Assembly: GCA_031279575.1 (NCBI GenBank)
Contig: JAITIG010000233.1
Coordinates: forward strand, 1 to 36,768
Source of the DNA: Bifidobacteriaceae bacterium
Lineage (GTDB): Bacteria > Actinomycetota > Actinomycetes > Actinomycetales > WQXJ01
Reading direction: 5' to 3'
DNA: 36,768 nt
Shown here: positions 1-7,404 of the stretch, piece after piece
Position numbering within the stretch: position 1 is the first letter of the stretch
How the letters are laid out: every line of letters starts with the position of its first letter
The notes under the pieces: model-generated
Told to the model about the DNA's origin: nothing
The model's database searches: none
Seen by the model: only the letters and a program-made list of their open reading frames with translations
Made by a program: the position numbers and the translations under genes

Positions 1-882
1 CCCGCCCGCCCCGGCGGCGCCGCCGGGGCGCCGCCCCCCGGCCCGGCGGGCGGCCGAGCCCAGCCACAGCGCGCCGGCCACCACCGCCAGCTGCGCAATC
101 GAGAGCACGGCCGCCGCCCGCAGGTTGAGCAGCTGGGCGGTCTGCAAATAGATCTCGGTCTCGACTGTGGCGTAGGCGGCGCCGCCCAGGATCAGCACCG
201 GGGCGAAGGCCGTGGCGCAAAACAAGAACACGAGCGAGCCGCCGGCCGCCAGGGCCGGGCGCAGCGCGGGCAGCGTCACGGTGGCGAACGCCCGCCAGGG
301 GCTGGCGCCCAAGACCCGCGCCGCCTGCTCCGGGCGCGGGTCCAGGTTGGCCCAGAACGTGCCCACGACGCGCGCCATCAGCCCCACGTTGAAGAACACC
401 AAGGCCAACACCACCGCGGCGAAGGTTTGGTCCCAACCCAGGAAGCCCAGCGGGCCGGCCGGGCCGAGCAGGGCCTTGAAGGCCAAGCCCACCACCACCG
501 AGGGCAAGGCGAAGGGCGCGGTCAGCAAGCCGCGCAGCAAACCGCGCCCCCTAAAAGACCGCCGCCAGGCCAAGTCCGCCACCGGCAGCGCCAACCCGGC
601 GCAGACCAGCGTGGCCAAGGCGGCCTGGGCCACCGTGCGCCCAATCAGCCGCCAGGTCCTGGCTTTGCCCATGACCTCGGCGAACCCGCTCAAATCGAGC
701 GCCCCGCCGGCGCTGAACCCCTGGCCCACCAGTGTGGCGACAGGCCAAATGAAAAACAGCGCCAAGAAGGCGGCCGGCAGGGCCGCCAGCGCCGCCAAGC
801 CGGCCCGCCGCCCCGCCGCCTCCCACCGGGCGCGGGCGCGGGCGGCGGCAGCGGGCGCGGGCGGGCGGGTGGTGGTTGGCAA
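1..882 (-). CDS. thiP: Thiamine-type ABC transporter permease (3' end beyond window)
   Basis: This is the membrane permease of a thiamine/TPP ABC importer, and about 294 residues are visible before the frame runs off the left edge without a stop. After a basic, Ala/Pro-rich N-terminus comes a hydrophobic segment (around residues 29-50), then further membrane segments. A cytoplasmic EAA-type loop follows, containing ARVLGASPWRAFATVTLPAL, the docking site for the ATPase. ThiP family members usually have two such permease halves in about 530 residues, so only the first half is seen here. The frame opens right after the thiB stop codon (TAG at 889-891). The first usable start is TTG at 882-880, seven bases beyond that stop, and no strong ribosome binding site is visible. 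Coupling to thiB and the shared TPP riboswitch upstream support the thiamine assignment. The start codon is the weakest part of this call. Confidence 0.85.
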   Translation of the reverse strand, partial: MPTTTRPPAPAAAARARARWEAAGRRAGLAALAALPAAFLALFFIWPVATLVGQGFSAGGALDLSGFAEVMGKARTWRLIGRTVAQAALATLVCAGLALPVADLAWRRSFRGRGLLRGLLTAPFALPSVVVGLAFKALLGPAGPLGFLGWDQTFAAVVLALVFFNVGLMARVVGTFWANLDPRPEQAARVLGASPWRAFATVTLPALRPALAAGGSLVFLFCATAFAPVLILGGAAYATVETEIYLQTAQLLNLRAAAVLSIAQLAVVAGALWLGSAARRAGGRRPGGAAGAGG

Positions 883-888
883 CGCGGG

Positions 889-2022
889 CTACCCCAGGAT
901 CTGGTCGGTGAAGGCGGCCAGCCACTGCTCGCGCCGGGCGGCGATGTCCGCCGCCGCTACGGTCCACGGCTGGGGCGCCAGGGGGGCGAACTCAGCCCAG
1001 CCGGGCGGCAGGGCGGTGCCCTCCTTGACCGGGTAAACCCACATCTGGTTTGGCAGATCGGCCTGGAAAGCGGCCGACAGCAGGAAGTCGACCGCCTGGC
1101 GGGCGCCCTCCGGGTTGGCGGCGCCGCGCAGCACGCCGGCGTACTCGACCTGGCGGAAGCAAGTGCCCAGGGCGGCCGCGGTGGCAGGCTGGCTGGCGCC
1201 CGGCGGGATCTCGGAGGGCGGCGAACTGGCGTAAGAGACCACCAGTGGGCGGGCGCCGGCCGAGGACGGCCCGGAAAAGTCCGTGTAATAGGCCTCCTCC
1301 CAGCCGGAGACCACCCTGACGCCGTTGGCTTTCAAGCCGCGCCAATAATCCAGCCAGCCGTCCTCCCCCTTGGCGGCGATTGTCGCCAGCATAAACGACA
1401 GCCCAGGCGAGGACGTGGCCGGGTTCTCCACCACAAGCTGGTCCTGGAACTCTGCTTGGAGCAAGTCGTCCAAGGTCAAAGCGGCGCCGTTGGGGACAGC
1501 CCTCAGATCGGCGTTGACGCAGACATCGGAGAAGTCGACCGCGGTCAGCTGCCCGGCCGCCTCGGCGGTCAGGCCGGCCGTGTAGCGGCCCTGCTCGGAG
1601 CCCGCGGCGGCGGAGGTGTACGGCTCCAGGATGCCCTCAGCCACAGCGCGGGAGGCGAAGGTGTTGTCGATGCCGAAGACGGCATCGCCCAGCGGGGCCT
1701 GCTTGGTCAAGATCAACTGGTTGACCATGGCCCCGGCGTCATCCGCGGGGAGGATCTCCAGGGCCAGGCCGGTCTGCTGCTCAAACTGGGCCAGGACCGC
1801 CTCCGAGGCGGCGAAGCTGCCGTGGGTGATGAGCCTGACCGCGCTGCCGGTGCCGCCGCCGCCGGCCGGGGCGCCGCCGCAGGCCGCCAAGCTGGTTGCC
1901 GCCAGCGCGCCCGCGGCCAGCGCAAACGCGGCCGCGCGGGCGGCGCGGGCGCGGGCCGGGGGGCGGTGGGCCAAGCGCCGCCGGGGCGGGGTGGGGGCCG
2001 GTTGGGTGGTGGGACTGCGCAT
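889..2022 (-). CDS. thiB: Thiamine ABC transporter substrate-binding lipoprotein
   Basis: This 377-residue extracytoplasmic binding protein should capture thiamine or its phosphates for the permease encoded next. An Arg-rich N-terminus, a hydrophobic stretch (residues 30-46) and the lipobox SLAAC put the lipidated Cys at residue 48, followed by a Gly/Ala linker. The mature part has ThiB/TbpA-family features: LITHGSFAASEAVLAQFEQQ near its start, then a segment ending GDAVFGIDNTFASRAV. The ATG at 2022 has a good ribosome binding site, GGAGGA at 2031-2026. Open frame extends further upstream, but that stretch is the riboswitch region and is not coding. The gene lies directly behind the TPP riboswitch and ends 6 bases before the permease start, so the two form one operon expected to be shut off when TPP is plentiful. 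Confidence 0.9.
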   Translation of the reverse strand: MRSPTTQPAPTPPRRRLAHRPPARARAARAAAFALAAGALAATSLAACGGAPAGGGGTGSAVRLITHGSFAASEAVLAQFEQQTGLALEILPADDAGAMVNQLILTKQAPLGDAVFGIDNTFASRAVAEGILEPYTSAAAGSEQGRYTAGLTAEAAGQLTAVDFSDVCVNADLRAVPNGAALTLDDLLQAEFQDQLVVENPATSSPGLSFMLATIAAKGEDGWLDYWRGLKANGVRVVSGWEEAYYTDFSGPSSAGARPLVVSYASSPPSEIPPGASQPATAAALGTCFRQVEYAGVLRGAANPEGARQAVDFLLSAAFQADLPNQMWVYPVKEGTALPPGWAEFAPLAPQPWTVAAADIAARREQWLAAFTDQILG

Positions 2023-2050
2023 GCTTCCTCCATCTAGCTTCGCTGGAGGG

Positions 2051-2075
2051 CGCCCGCCGCCTGGTGCGACGGGCG
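2051..2075 (-). promoter_or_regulatory. Possible expression-platform hairpin of the TPP riboswitch
   Basis: Between the aptamer and the thiB ribosome binding site, two 10-base arms (2051-2060 and 2066-2075) pair with one wobble around a 5-base loop. There is no following T run, so it could act by changing ribosome access or Rho-type termination and not as an intrinsic terminator. Its role is inferred from position only. Confidence 0.4.
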
Positions 2076-2082
2076 GAGATGC

Positions 2083-2217
2083 CCGACTTCCTGCGCCGGC
2101 ATTACCCGGTTCAGGTTCGAGGGTCTGACCGCCCGGCCGGCTGCGCGGCCGCGCGGACACTCTCAGCCGCTTGGCTGGCCGGTGTTGGCCCGGCCGGCCA
2201 GGTTGGCTCCCCTGTCG
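2083..2217 (-). promoter_or_regulatory. TPP (thiamine pyrophosphate) riboswitch
   Basis: Read on the minus strand, the conserved TPP-aptamer words occur in the right order. GGGGAGCC lies near 2212-2205 and GGCTGAGAG at 2168-2160. The pyrophosphate-sensor segment GACCCTCGAACCTGA and GGGTAATGCC lie at about 2127-2099. The closing GCAGGAAGTCG follows at about 2094-2084. The ends pair as a P1 helix (CGAC with GTCG). The stretch between the first two words forms an enlarged GC-rich P3-type arm (GGCCGGCC-type pairing, about 2204-2170). It lies 60 bases upstream of thiB, the expected position for repressing thiamine uptake. Confidence 0.93.
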
Positions 2218-2264
2218 TTGCGGGCGCCTGGCCGCGCCAACGGCAGGCACCCGAGGCAAGACAT

Positions 2265-2270
2265 TACCCT
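2265..2270 (+). promoter_or_regulatory. Candidate -10 box of the DUF4235 gene
   Basis: TACCCT ends 9 bases before the ATG at 2279, so the transcript could begin at or next to the start codon (leaderless). No clear -35 box is visible. Confidence 0.3.
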
Positions 2271-2278
2271 TGGTTGGC

Positions 2279-2539
2279 ATGAAGCTCACAAAGTGGCTGT
2301 TCACCACCCTCGCCGCGCTGGCCGCGGGTTATGTCGCCAGCGAGGTGGTGAAACTGGTTTGGAAGGCCGCCAGCGGCCGCGACGCGCCCAGCGACCCTGA
2401 GGACCTGACCGCCTCGACGCTGCAGGTGACGCTGTTCGCGGTGGTGTTGGCGGCGGCCAGCGCCGCCGCCCAGACCTTGGCCGGCCGCAAAGCCTTGGCC
2501 GCCCTGCGCCGCGGCGAGGCCCAGGACCTGGGCCTCTAG
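2279..2539 (+). CDS. DUF4235 family small membrane protein
   Basis: This is an 86-residue protein of the actinobacterial DUF4235 family, whose function is unknown. Family traits visible are an N-terminal hydrophobic helix (about residues 4-20), the central motif LVWKAASGRDAPSDPED and a second hydrophobic helix (about residues 50-68) followed by a basic segment. It therefore probably spans the membrane twice. The ATG at 2279 is chosen because the homologous part begins there; upstream in-frame sequence overlaps the opposite-strand riboswitch leader. No Shine-Dalgarno sequence is seen, but a TACCCT box nearby allows leaderless expression. It diverges from the thi operon and converges with the DUF6177 pair. 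Three copies of the 9-base word GGGCCTCTA/GGGCCTCGA (2530-2556) run over its stop codon. Confidence 0.8.
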   Translation: MKLTKWLFTTLAALAAGYVASEVVKLVWKAASGRDAPSDPEDLTASTLQVTLFAVVLAAASAAAQTLAGRKALAALRRGEAQDLGL

Positions 2540-2569
2540 GGCCTCTAGGGCCTCGAGCGCGGCCGGGGG

Positions 2570-2956
2570 TCAGATGCCCTCGGCGGCGTGGGCGGCACCG
2601 GCCAGGGCGGCGGCCAGGGCGCGGGCGATGCCCACCCCGACGGCGCCGGCCGGGCCCCACGGCGCCCAGGCCTCAGTCCACCAGGCCGCTGGCGGGCGGC
2701 CGGCCGCCTCCGGCAGCAGGCGCCAAAGCTCGTGGTCTACCTCGGCGCGCAGCGAGTCGGCCGCGGTCAGCACCGTGCCCAAGGCGGGGCAGCTGACAAC
2801 CACCGCGCGCTCGGCCAATTGGACCGACCAGGCCGCCTGGGCCGGCCCGCCCAGCAGCGGGCGCAGCTCGGCCGCCCCGCCGGCGGCCCTGGCCGCCGCC
2901 TCCCAATGGGCTGGTGTCACCGGCACAGGCGTGATGATGGCTATGTCGCGCGGCAT
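2570..2956 (-). CDS. Probable N-terminal-half DUF6177 protein (separate gene)
   Basis: This 128-residue protein has no known function. It begins with a beta-strand-like DIAIITPVPVTPAHW, and in the middle-to-end region has RPPAAWWTEAWAPWG followed by an Ala-rich helix. As I remember the family, larger actinobacterial DUF6177 proteins carry a similar N-terminal part (a DVIALTP-like start and a WWTEARA-like motif) ahead of the region encoded by the neighbouring gene. I therefore infer it is the detached N-terminal module, encoded downstream of the C-terminal module. It starts 24 bases after the stop of that gene, with a GGTGGGG stretch before the ATG, so the two are co-transcribed and probably interact. 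The match is from memory and needs an alignment. Confidence 0.6.
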   Translation of the reverse strand: MPRDIAIITPVPVTPAHWEAAARAAGGAAELRPLLGGPAQAAWSVQLAERAVVVSCPALGTVLTAADSLRAEVDHELWRLLPEAAGRPPAAWWTEAWAPWGPAGAVGVGIARALAAALAGAAHAAEGI

Positions 2957-2980
2957 GGCCGCCCCACCGCGCCCGGGGGT

Positions 2981-4123
2981 TCAGTAGCGGGCGGCATAGT
3001 CCACCGCCAAATGCTGGAACCGGCTCAAGCCCATCTGGGGTGTGGCCCGCGCCAAACCCACATCCCGCACCAATTGGGGCAGGCGCCCGCCGCCGGCCGG
3101 GTCGGTCTCGAAGGGGATCATCAAACCGCCGCCGCGGGTGGCGGCCGCGCCCCTGAAGTGGGCCGCCGCCCGCCGCCGGTCCACCCCCAGCCCCTCCACC
3201 AGGCCGCGGCCGAGCAGGATGGCCAGCGGCACCGGCGCGCTGGGCATGACAGGTCGCAAGGTCAACCGCCCATGGCCGGCCCGGGTCCACACCAGCGCGA
3301 AAGCCACATCGCAGCTGCGGGCCAGCGAAGCCAGCGTCTGGTCCGCCCGGGCCAGGCGCCGGCCCAAATCGGCGCGCTCCAAGGGGCCCAGCCCAACCAA
3401 GCCGCTGACCTGCTCCGAGGTGTAGGTTTCAGAGCGTTCGACAGCCATCACCAAAGAGGCGGGCGCGTGCGCCGGGCCGGCCGCGATGAAAACGCTGCGC
3501 CGCGCCCCCGCCGCCTGGTCGCGGTCGCAAAGCCAGCCGATCTCGGCCGCGTCCCACGGGGTCAAGGCGGGCTCGGCCCGCCCAAAGGCCGCCGGGGCCT
3601 CGCCCGTCAGCGAGGTCAGCAAGATCTCCACCGGCTCGCCGGGCAGCGGCGCCGGCCCAGGCGGGTGGCGCACCGAGAGGTTGACCATCAGCTCGGCGTG
3701 GTCGGCGTGGAGCGGGCGCAGGTAGGCCATGGCCAAGTCGTTCGGATCGTCGACCGGGTCCAGCCGCAGGGCGTCCGCCGGGCGGCGCAGCCGCCGCCCG
3801 GTCAGCCCGTTGCGCATCACGCCGTCGCCGCCGCGCACCGCCCAGCCGCCGCCGTGGTAGCGCAGAGCTTGGCGCATCGGCTCGGTCAACTCGGACAGGC
3901 CGTCCGACACCAGGATTGGCCTGCGCCCCAGGCCCGAGCAGCGCCGCAGCAGCGATTGGCGCGCCCGGCTCAACCAGACAACGGTTTGGCGGGTCTCGGT
4001 TTGAGCCAGGCTTTGGGTTTGGGCGTCGGTGGCCGCGTCCGCCAGAACGTGGCTAACGTCACATAAATCATTCGGCAGCTGGCCGCCGAAAGGCCGGCCG
4101 CCCGGCCCGTCTGTCGGGTCCAT
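2981..4123 (-). CDS. DUF6177 family protein (C-terminal module)
   Basis: This 380-residue protein resembles the main part of DUF6177, an actinobacterial family of unknown function. Matching features, in order: a strand-rich segment TVVWLSRARQ followed by SDGLSELTEPMRQAL; a WAVRGGDGVMRNGLTGRRL block; EILLTSLTGEAPAAFGRAEP followed by LTPWDAAEIGWL; and a tail with a VEGLGVDRRR-type helix. There is no signal peptide or clear membrane span, so it is probably cytosolic. The ATG at 4123 is preferred over one at 4186 because GGAAGGAT precedes it at a suitable distance and the additional N-terminal residues look non-conserved. It is followed at 24 bases by the small gene that seems to hold the family's N-terminal region. 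I have a vague memory of a link between DUF6177 and type VII secretion loci, but nothing in this window supports it. Confidence 0.7.
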   Translation of the reverse strand: MDPTDGPGGRPFGGQLPNDLCDVSHVLADAATDAQTQSLAQTETRQTVVWLSRARQSLLRRCSGLGRRPILVSDGLSELTEPMRQALRYHGGGWAVRGGDGVMRNGLTGRRLRRPADALRLDPVDDPNDLAMAYLRPLHADHAELMVNLSVRHPPGPAPLPGEPVEILLTSLTGEAPAAFGRAEPALTPWDAAEIGWLCDRDQAAGARRSVFIAAGPAHAPASLVMAVERSETYTSEQVSGLVGLGPLERADLGRRLARADQTLASLARSCDVAFALVWTRAGHGRLTLRPVMPSAPVPLAILLGRGLVEGLGVDRRRAAAHFRGAAATRGGGLMIPFETDPAGGGRLPQLVRDVGLARATPQMGLSRFQHLAVDYAARY

Positions 4124-4260
4124 GGCCCCATCCTTCCCCGCAGTTCGAACGCCGACACGCGCTTGACCTGCGCCTTCGAGTCGCATCTGAAGTTCGCCGG
4201 GGGAAGCTGACTGCCTTTGATTACCACCGTAATGGGCTCTGGCGGCGCGTCAAACTCAAC

Positions 4261-4266
4261 TACGCT
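4261..4266 (+). promoter_or_regulatory. Candidate -10 box of the sterol-carrier-like gene
   Basis: TACGCT ends 9 bases before the GTG at 4275, compatible with a leaderless transcript. A spaced inverted repeat ATTAC-CACC-GTAAT lies just upstream at 4220-4233 between the two divergent genes and could be an operator; this is speculative. Confidence 0.25.
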
Positions 4267-4274
4267 GGCTGCTT

Positions 4275-4676
4275 GTGGGCGCGAGACGCAAAATCACCCC
4301 GGCGGACGGCCAGGCGGCCTTGGCCCGCTGGCGGGCGCAGGGCGAGGCGCTGGCCCGGCCGCAGTTGGCCACGGCCGTCCGGTTCGCTTTGGAGGAGTTG
4401 GCGGCCCAGGCGCCCGGCCCCGCGGTCGAGGTGCGCGTGCCGCCCTTCGGCGCCGCCCAGTGCGCGCCCGGCCCGCGCCACACCCGCGGCACCCCGCCCA
4501 ACGTGGTCGAGGCCGCCCCCCAGGCCTTCCTGGCTTTGGCCACCGGTTCGCTCAACTGGCACGATGCCGTGCGCTCCGGCCAGGTGCTGGCCTCCGGCGC
4601 CAGGGCCGACCTGTCGCCGTATCTGCCTTTGGGCGGGCTCGGCGCGGGGGATCAGGCGGGGGGAGATCCGGGCTGA
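4275..4676 (+). CDS. Sterol carrier (SCP2-like) family protein
   Basis: This 133-residue protein matches the small actinobacterial sterol carrier family, which carries an SCP2-like fold; the ligand in bacteria is not established. Family-specific blocks are clear. An N-terminal helix ITPADGQAALARWRAQG is followed by LATAVRFALEELAAQAPG, then VEVRVPPFGAAQC and GPRHTRGTPPNVVE. The end is WHDAVRSGQV with ASGARADLSPYLPL. The family typically ends shortly after that last block, so the remaining 14 Gly-rich residues are extra. The GTG start gives MGARRKITPADG, as in relatives. It has no signal peptide, so it is cytosolic. It is divergent from DUF6177 and converges with metX across a 200-base spacer holding a large hairpin. 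Confidence 0.85.
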   Translation: MGARRKITPADGQAALARWRAQGEALARPQLATAVRFALEELAAQAPGPAVEVRVPPFGAAQCAPGPRHTRGTPPNVVEAAPQAFLALATGSLNWHDAVRSGQVLASGARADLSPYLPLGGLGAGDQAGGDPG

Positions 4677-4813
4677 GGCCCGGGCGGGACGCAGACATCC
4701 AACGGCGGGCCCTCCGCCGCCTCGCGGGCCTGGTTCCCCCGGCGCCCTGGCTCCTCGTTCCAGCCACCCAGATCTGGGCCGGCCAACTCAAGCGGATTGC
4801 CGGCCCTGGCCCC

Positions 4814-4873
4814 CAGGCTGCCGGCCGGGCGGCATCGGGCGGCATCGGGCGGCATCGGGCGGCCGGCAGCCTG
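4814..4873. repeat. 13-14 bp inverted repeat enclosing three tandem GGCATCGGGC copies
   Basis: CAGGCTGCCGGCC (4814-4826) and GGCCGGCAGCCTG (4861-4873) are perfect inverted copies, extendable by one more G-C pair. The loop holds the 10-base unit GGCATCGGGC three times in tandem (4831-4860). It lies in the 4677-4876 spacer between convergent genes, three bases from the metX stop, so it may be a bidirectional terminator. No T run follows on either side. The rest of the spacer shows no gene. Confidence 0.75.
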
Positions 4874-4876
4874 CGC

Positions 4877-6085
4877 TCACGAGTTGAGGAAAGCCCCCAC
4901 CACGGGCCCCAGCTGGGCGAACTCGATCAGGAAGCCGTCGTGGCCGTAGTCGGAGTGGACAAAGACCGGCTCGCCCGCCCCGGGGATCAGGGCCGCCAAC
5001 TGGCGGGTCTCGCGCGGCAGGTAAAGCCGGTCCGAGTCGACCCCCACCACCAAGGTGCGGGCGGTGATCTGGGCCAAGGCGGCGGCCAGGCCGCCGCGCC
5101 CCCGGCCGGCATCGTGCGAGCACAGGGCCTCGGTCAGCACAATGTAGGAGTTGGCGTCGAAGCGCAGCGCCAGCTTGGCGGCGTGGTGGTCCAGGTAGGA
5201 GGCGACGGCGTAGCGCCCGCCGCCGCCCAGCGGCTGCTCGCCGGCCTGGGCCTGGGCTCCGAAGCGTCCCTCCAACTCGGCGGCGGACCGGTAAGTGGTG
5301 TGCGCGATCTGCCGCGCGATGCCCAGCCCAACATGCGGGCCGGCCCCGTCCGGCTGGAAGTAGTAGTCGCCGCCCAGGAAATTGGGGTCGTTGCGGATGG
5401 CGCTGATCTGGGCGTGGGCCCAGGCGATCTGATCCGCGGTCGACTTCGCCGTGGTGGCGATCGGCGCCAGCCGCTCCACCCGCGAAGGCGCCATCAGGCC
5501 CCACTCCAGCACCCGCATCCCGCCCATCGACCCGCCTATGACCAGCGCGAACCGCTCGATCCCCAAAGCATCGGCCAGGGCTATCTCCAAGCTGACCTGG
5601 TCGCGGATGGTGATGTAGGGAAAACGCGGGCCGTACGGCAGGCGCCGCGCGGCATCGTCCACCAAGTCGCTCAAAGAGGCCGGGCCGGTGGTGCCTTGGC
5701 AGCCGCCGAGCATGTTGGGGGCCAGCACAAAGAACCGCCCGGTGTCGATTGGCCGGCCGGGGCCGATCAAACTGGTCCACCAGCCGGCCGTGGGGTGGCC
5801 GGGGCCGGCCGGGCCGCAGATGTGCGAGTCGCCGGTCAGCGCGTGGACCACCAAGACGGCGTTGTCGCGGGCGGCGTTGAGCTGGCCCCAGGTCTCGTAG
5901 GCGCAGGTCGCGTCCAAGACCCCGCCGCGCTCCAAGGCCAGCGGCCCCAGCCGGGCGAATTGGCGGTGCCCCACCGGGTCGCCCTCGCGCCAGGCGCCGC
6001 TGGCGGGCACCAGTTGGCCGGGCGCGGGCGAGCGGCCCTCGAACCCGGCCCCGTCCAAACCGGCGCCCGCCGCGCCTGGCCGCAT
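4877..6085 (-). CDS. metX: Homoserine O-acetyltransferase
   Basis: MetX transfers acetyl from acetyl-CoA to L-homoserine, the first committed step of methionine synthesis by direct sulfhydrylation. The 402-residue product is an alpha/beta hydrolase. It has the oxyanion/substrate segment NAVLVVHALTGDSHICG, LAPNMLGGCQGTTGPAS, and the nucleophile elbow GGSMGG with Ser186. The acid residue lies in VVGVDSDRLYLP and the catalytic His in HSDYGHDGFLIEF near the end. Length is normal. The ATG at 6085 overlaps the metY stop (TGA at 6087-6085), and an in-frame GTG directly before it is an alternative. The overlap indicates translational coupling, so MetX and MetY form one operon. Whether acetyl or succinyl is used cannot be proven here, but the MetY partner and the clade favour acetyl. 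Confidence 0.95.
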   Translation of the reverse strand: MRPGAAGAGLDGAGFEGRSPAPGQLVPASGAWREGDPVGHRQFARLGPLALERGGVLDATCAYETWGQLNAARDNAVLVVHALTGDSHICGPAGPGHPTAGWWTSLIGPGRPIDTGRFFVLAPNMLGGCQGTTGPASLSDLVDDAARRLPYGPRFPYITIRDQVSLEIALADALGIERFALVIGGSMGGMRVLEWGLMAPSRVERLAPIATTAKSTADQIAWAHAQISAIRNDPNFLGGDYYFQPDGAGPHVGLGIARQIAHTTYRSAAELEGRFGAQAQAGEQPLGGGGRYAVASYLDHHAAKLALRFDANSYIVLTEALCSHDAGRGRGGLAAALAQITARTLVVGVDSDRLYLPRETRQLAALIPGAGEPVFVHSDYGHDGFLIEFAQLGPVVGAFLNS

Positions 6086-7404
6086 CACGCCGCCGCGGCG
6101 TTGGCGGCCGCGAAGCCCAACTCCAAATCGGCCAAGATGTCGCCAATGCCCTCCAGGCCCACGGCCAGGCGCACCAAGCCCGGCGTGACCGCGGAAAGCG
6201 CCTGCTCGGCCGGGTTTAGCTGCGAGTGGGTGGTCGAGGCGGGGTGGATCACCAAGGAGCGGACATCGCCGATGTTGGCCACATTGGAGTGCAGTTTGAG
6301 CGCCGAGACAAAGGCCTGCCCGGCCGGGGCGCCCCCGGCCACCTCAAAGGCGAGCACCGCGCCGGGGCCGCGCGGCGTGTACTTCTGGGCCAACTGGTGG
6401 TAGGGGCTGGACTCCAGCCCGGCGTAGTGGACCAGCCGCACATCGGGGCGGGCCTCCAGCCAGCGGGCCACCGCCAGGGCGTTGTCGACGTGGCGTTCAA
6501 TCCTCAGCGACAGGGTCTCGATGCCTTGGGCCAGCAGGAAGGCGTTGAACGGCGCGATGGCCGGGCCGAGGTCCCGCAGCAGTTGCGCCCGCGCCTTCAA
6601 GATGTAGGACAGGTTGGCCCCGAACACGCCCCCCGGCCCAAACACCTCGCCAAACACCAAACCGTTGTAGGCCGGGTCGGGGGTGGTGAAGCCGGGGAAC
6701 TTGCCCGCTTTGGCGTAGTCGAAGCGCCCGGCGTCCACAATCGCCCCGCCGATGGAGTTGCCGTGGCCGCCCAGGTACTTGGTGGCGGAGTGGATCACCA
6801 CGTCCGCCCCCCATTCGACCGGCCGCAGCAGGTAGGGCGTGGCGACGGTGTTGTCCACCAGCAGCGGCAGGGCGGCCTGGTGGGCCACCGCCGCGATGCC
6901 CTCGACGTCCAGGACGTCGGTTTTCGGGTTGGGGATGGTCTCGCCGAACAGCGCTTTGGTGTTTGGCCGGATGGCGGCGCGCCATTGGTCCAGGTCGGTT
7001 GGGTCGTCCACAAAGCTGGTGGTGATGCCGAAGCGCGGCAGGGTGTTGCGCAGCAGCGAGTAGGTGCCGCCGTAGAGCGAGGCGGCGGAGACGATGTGGT
7101 CTCCCGCGCCGGCGATGTTGAGGATCGCCAGGGTGGTGGCGGCAGCGCCCGATGCCGTCAACAGCCCCCCAGCCCCGCCCTCCAGGGCGGCGATGCGGTT
7201 TTCGACCACTTCTTGGGTGGGGTTGGTCAGGCGGGTGTAGATGGGGCCGAGCTCTTGCAGGGCGAAGCGCGCGGCGGCGGTGGCGGCGGAGGGGAAGACG
7301 TAAGAGGTGGTTTGGAAGATGGGCAGGGCGCGGGCGCCGGTGCCTGGGTCCGGCTGCTGGCCGGCGTGGATTTGCTGGGTCTCGAAGGACCATTGCTGGC
7401 TCAT
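6085..7404 (-). CDS. metY: O-acetylhomoserine aminocarboxypropyltransferase (sulfhydrylase)
   Basis: MetY is a PLP enzyme converting O-acetylhomoserine plus sulfide to homocysteine and acetate in the cytosol. The 439-residue protein has the Cys/Met-metabolism PLP fold. It starts with WSFETQQIHAGQQPDPGTGA, then YTRLTNPTQEVVENRIAALE and the cofactor-binding SGAAATTLAIL. The Schiff-base lysine is K209 within HSATKYLGGHGNSIGG. The C-terminal domain has SSPYHQLAQKYTPRGPGAVL and SLVIHPASTTHSQL, which is diagnostic of this family. The ATG at 7404 has AAGGAG upstream at good spacing. It is the first gene of the metY-metX operon. The leader (7405 onwards) contains a strong hairpin; I found no recognisable SAM riboswitch. 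Confidence 0.96.
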   Translation of the reverse strand: MSQQWSFETQQIHAGQQPDPGTGARALPIFQTTSYVFPSAATAAARFALQELGPIYTRLTNPTQEVVENRIAALEGGAGGLLTASGAAATTLAILNIAGAGDHIVSAASLYGGTYSLLRNTLPRFGITTSFVDDPTDLDQWRAAIRPNTKALFGETIPNPKTDVLDVEGIAAVAHQAALPLLVDNTVATPYLLRPVEWGADVVIHSATKYLGGHGNSIGGAIVDAGRFDYAKAGKFPGFTTPDPAYNGLVFGEVFGPGGVFGANLSYILKARAQLLRDLGPAIAPFNAFLLAQGIETLSLRIERHVDNALAVARWLEARPDVRLVHYAGLESSPYHQLAQKYTPRGPGAVLAFEVAGGAPAGQAFVSALKLHSNVANIGDVRSLVIHPASTTHSQLNPAEQALSAVTPGLVRLAVGLEGIGDILADLELGFAAANAAAA

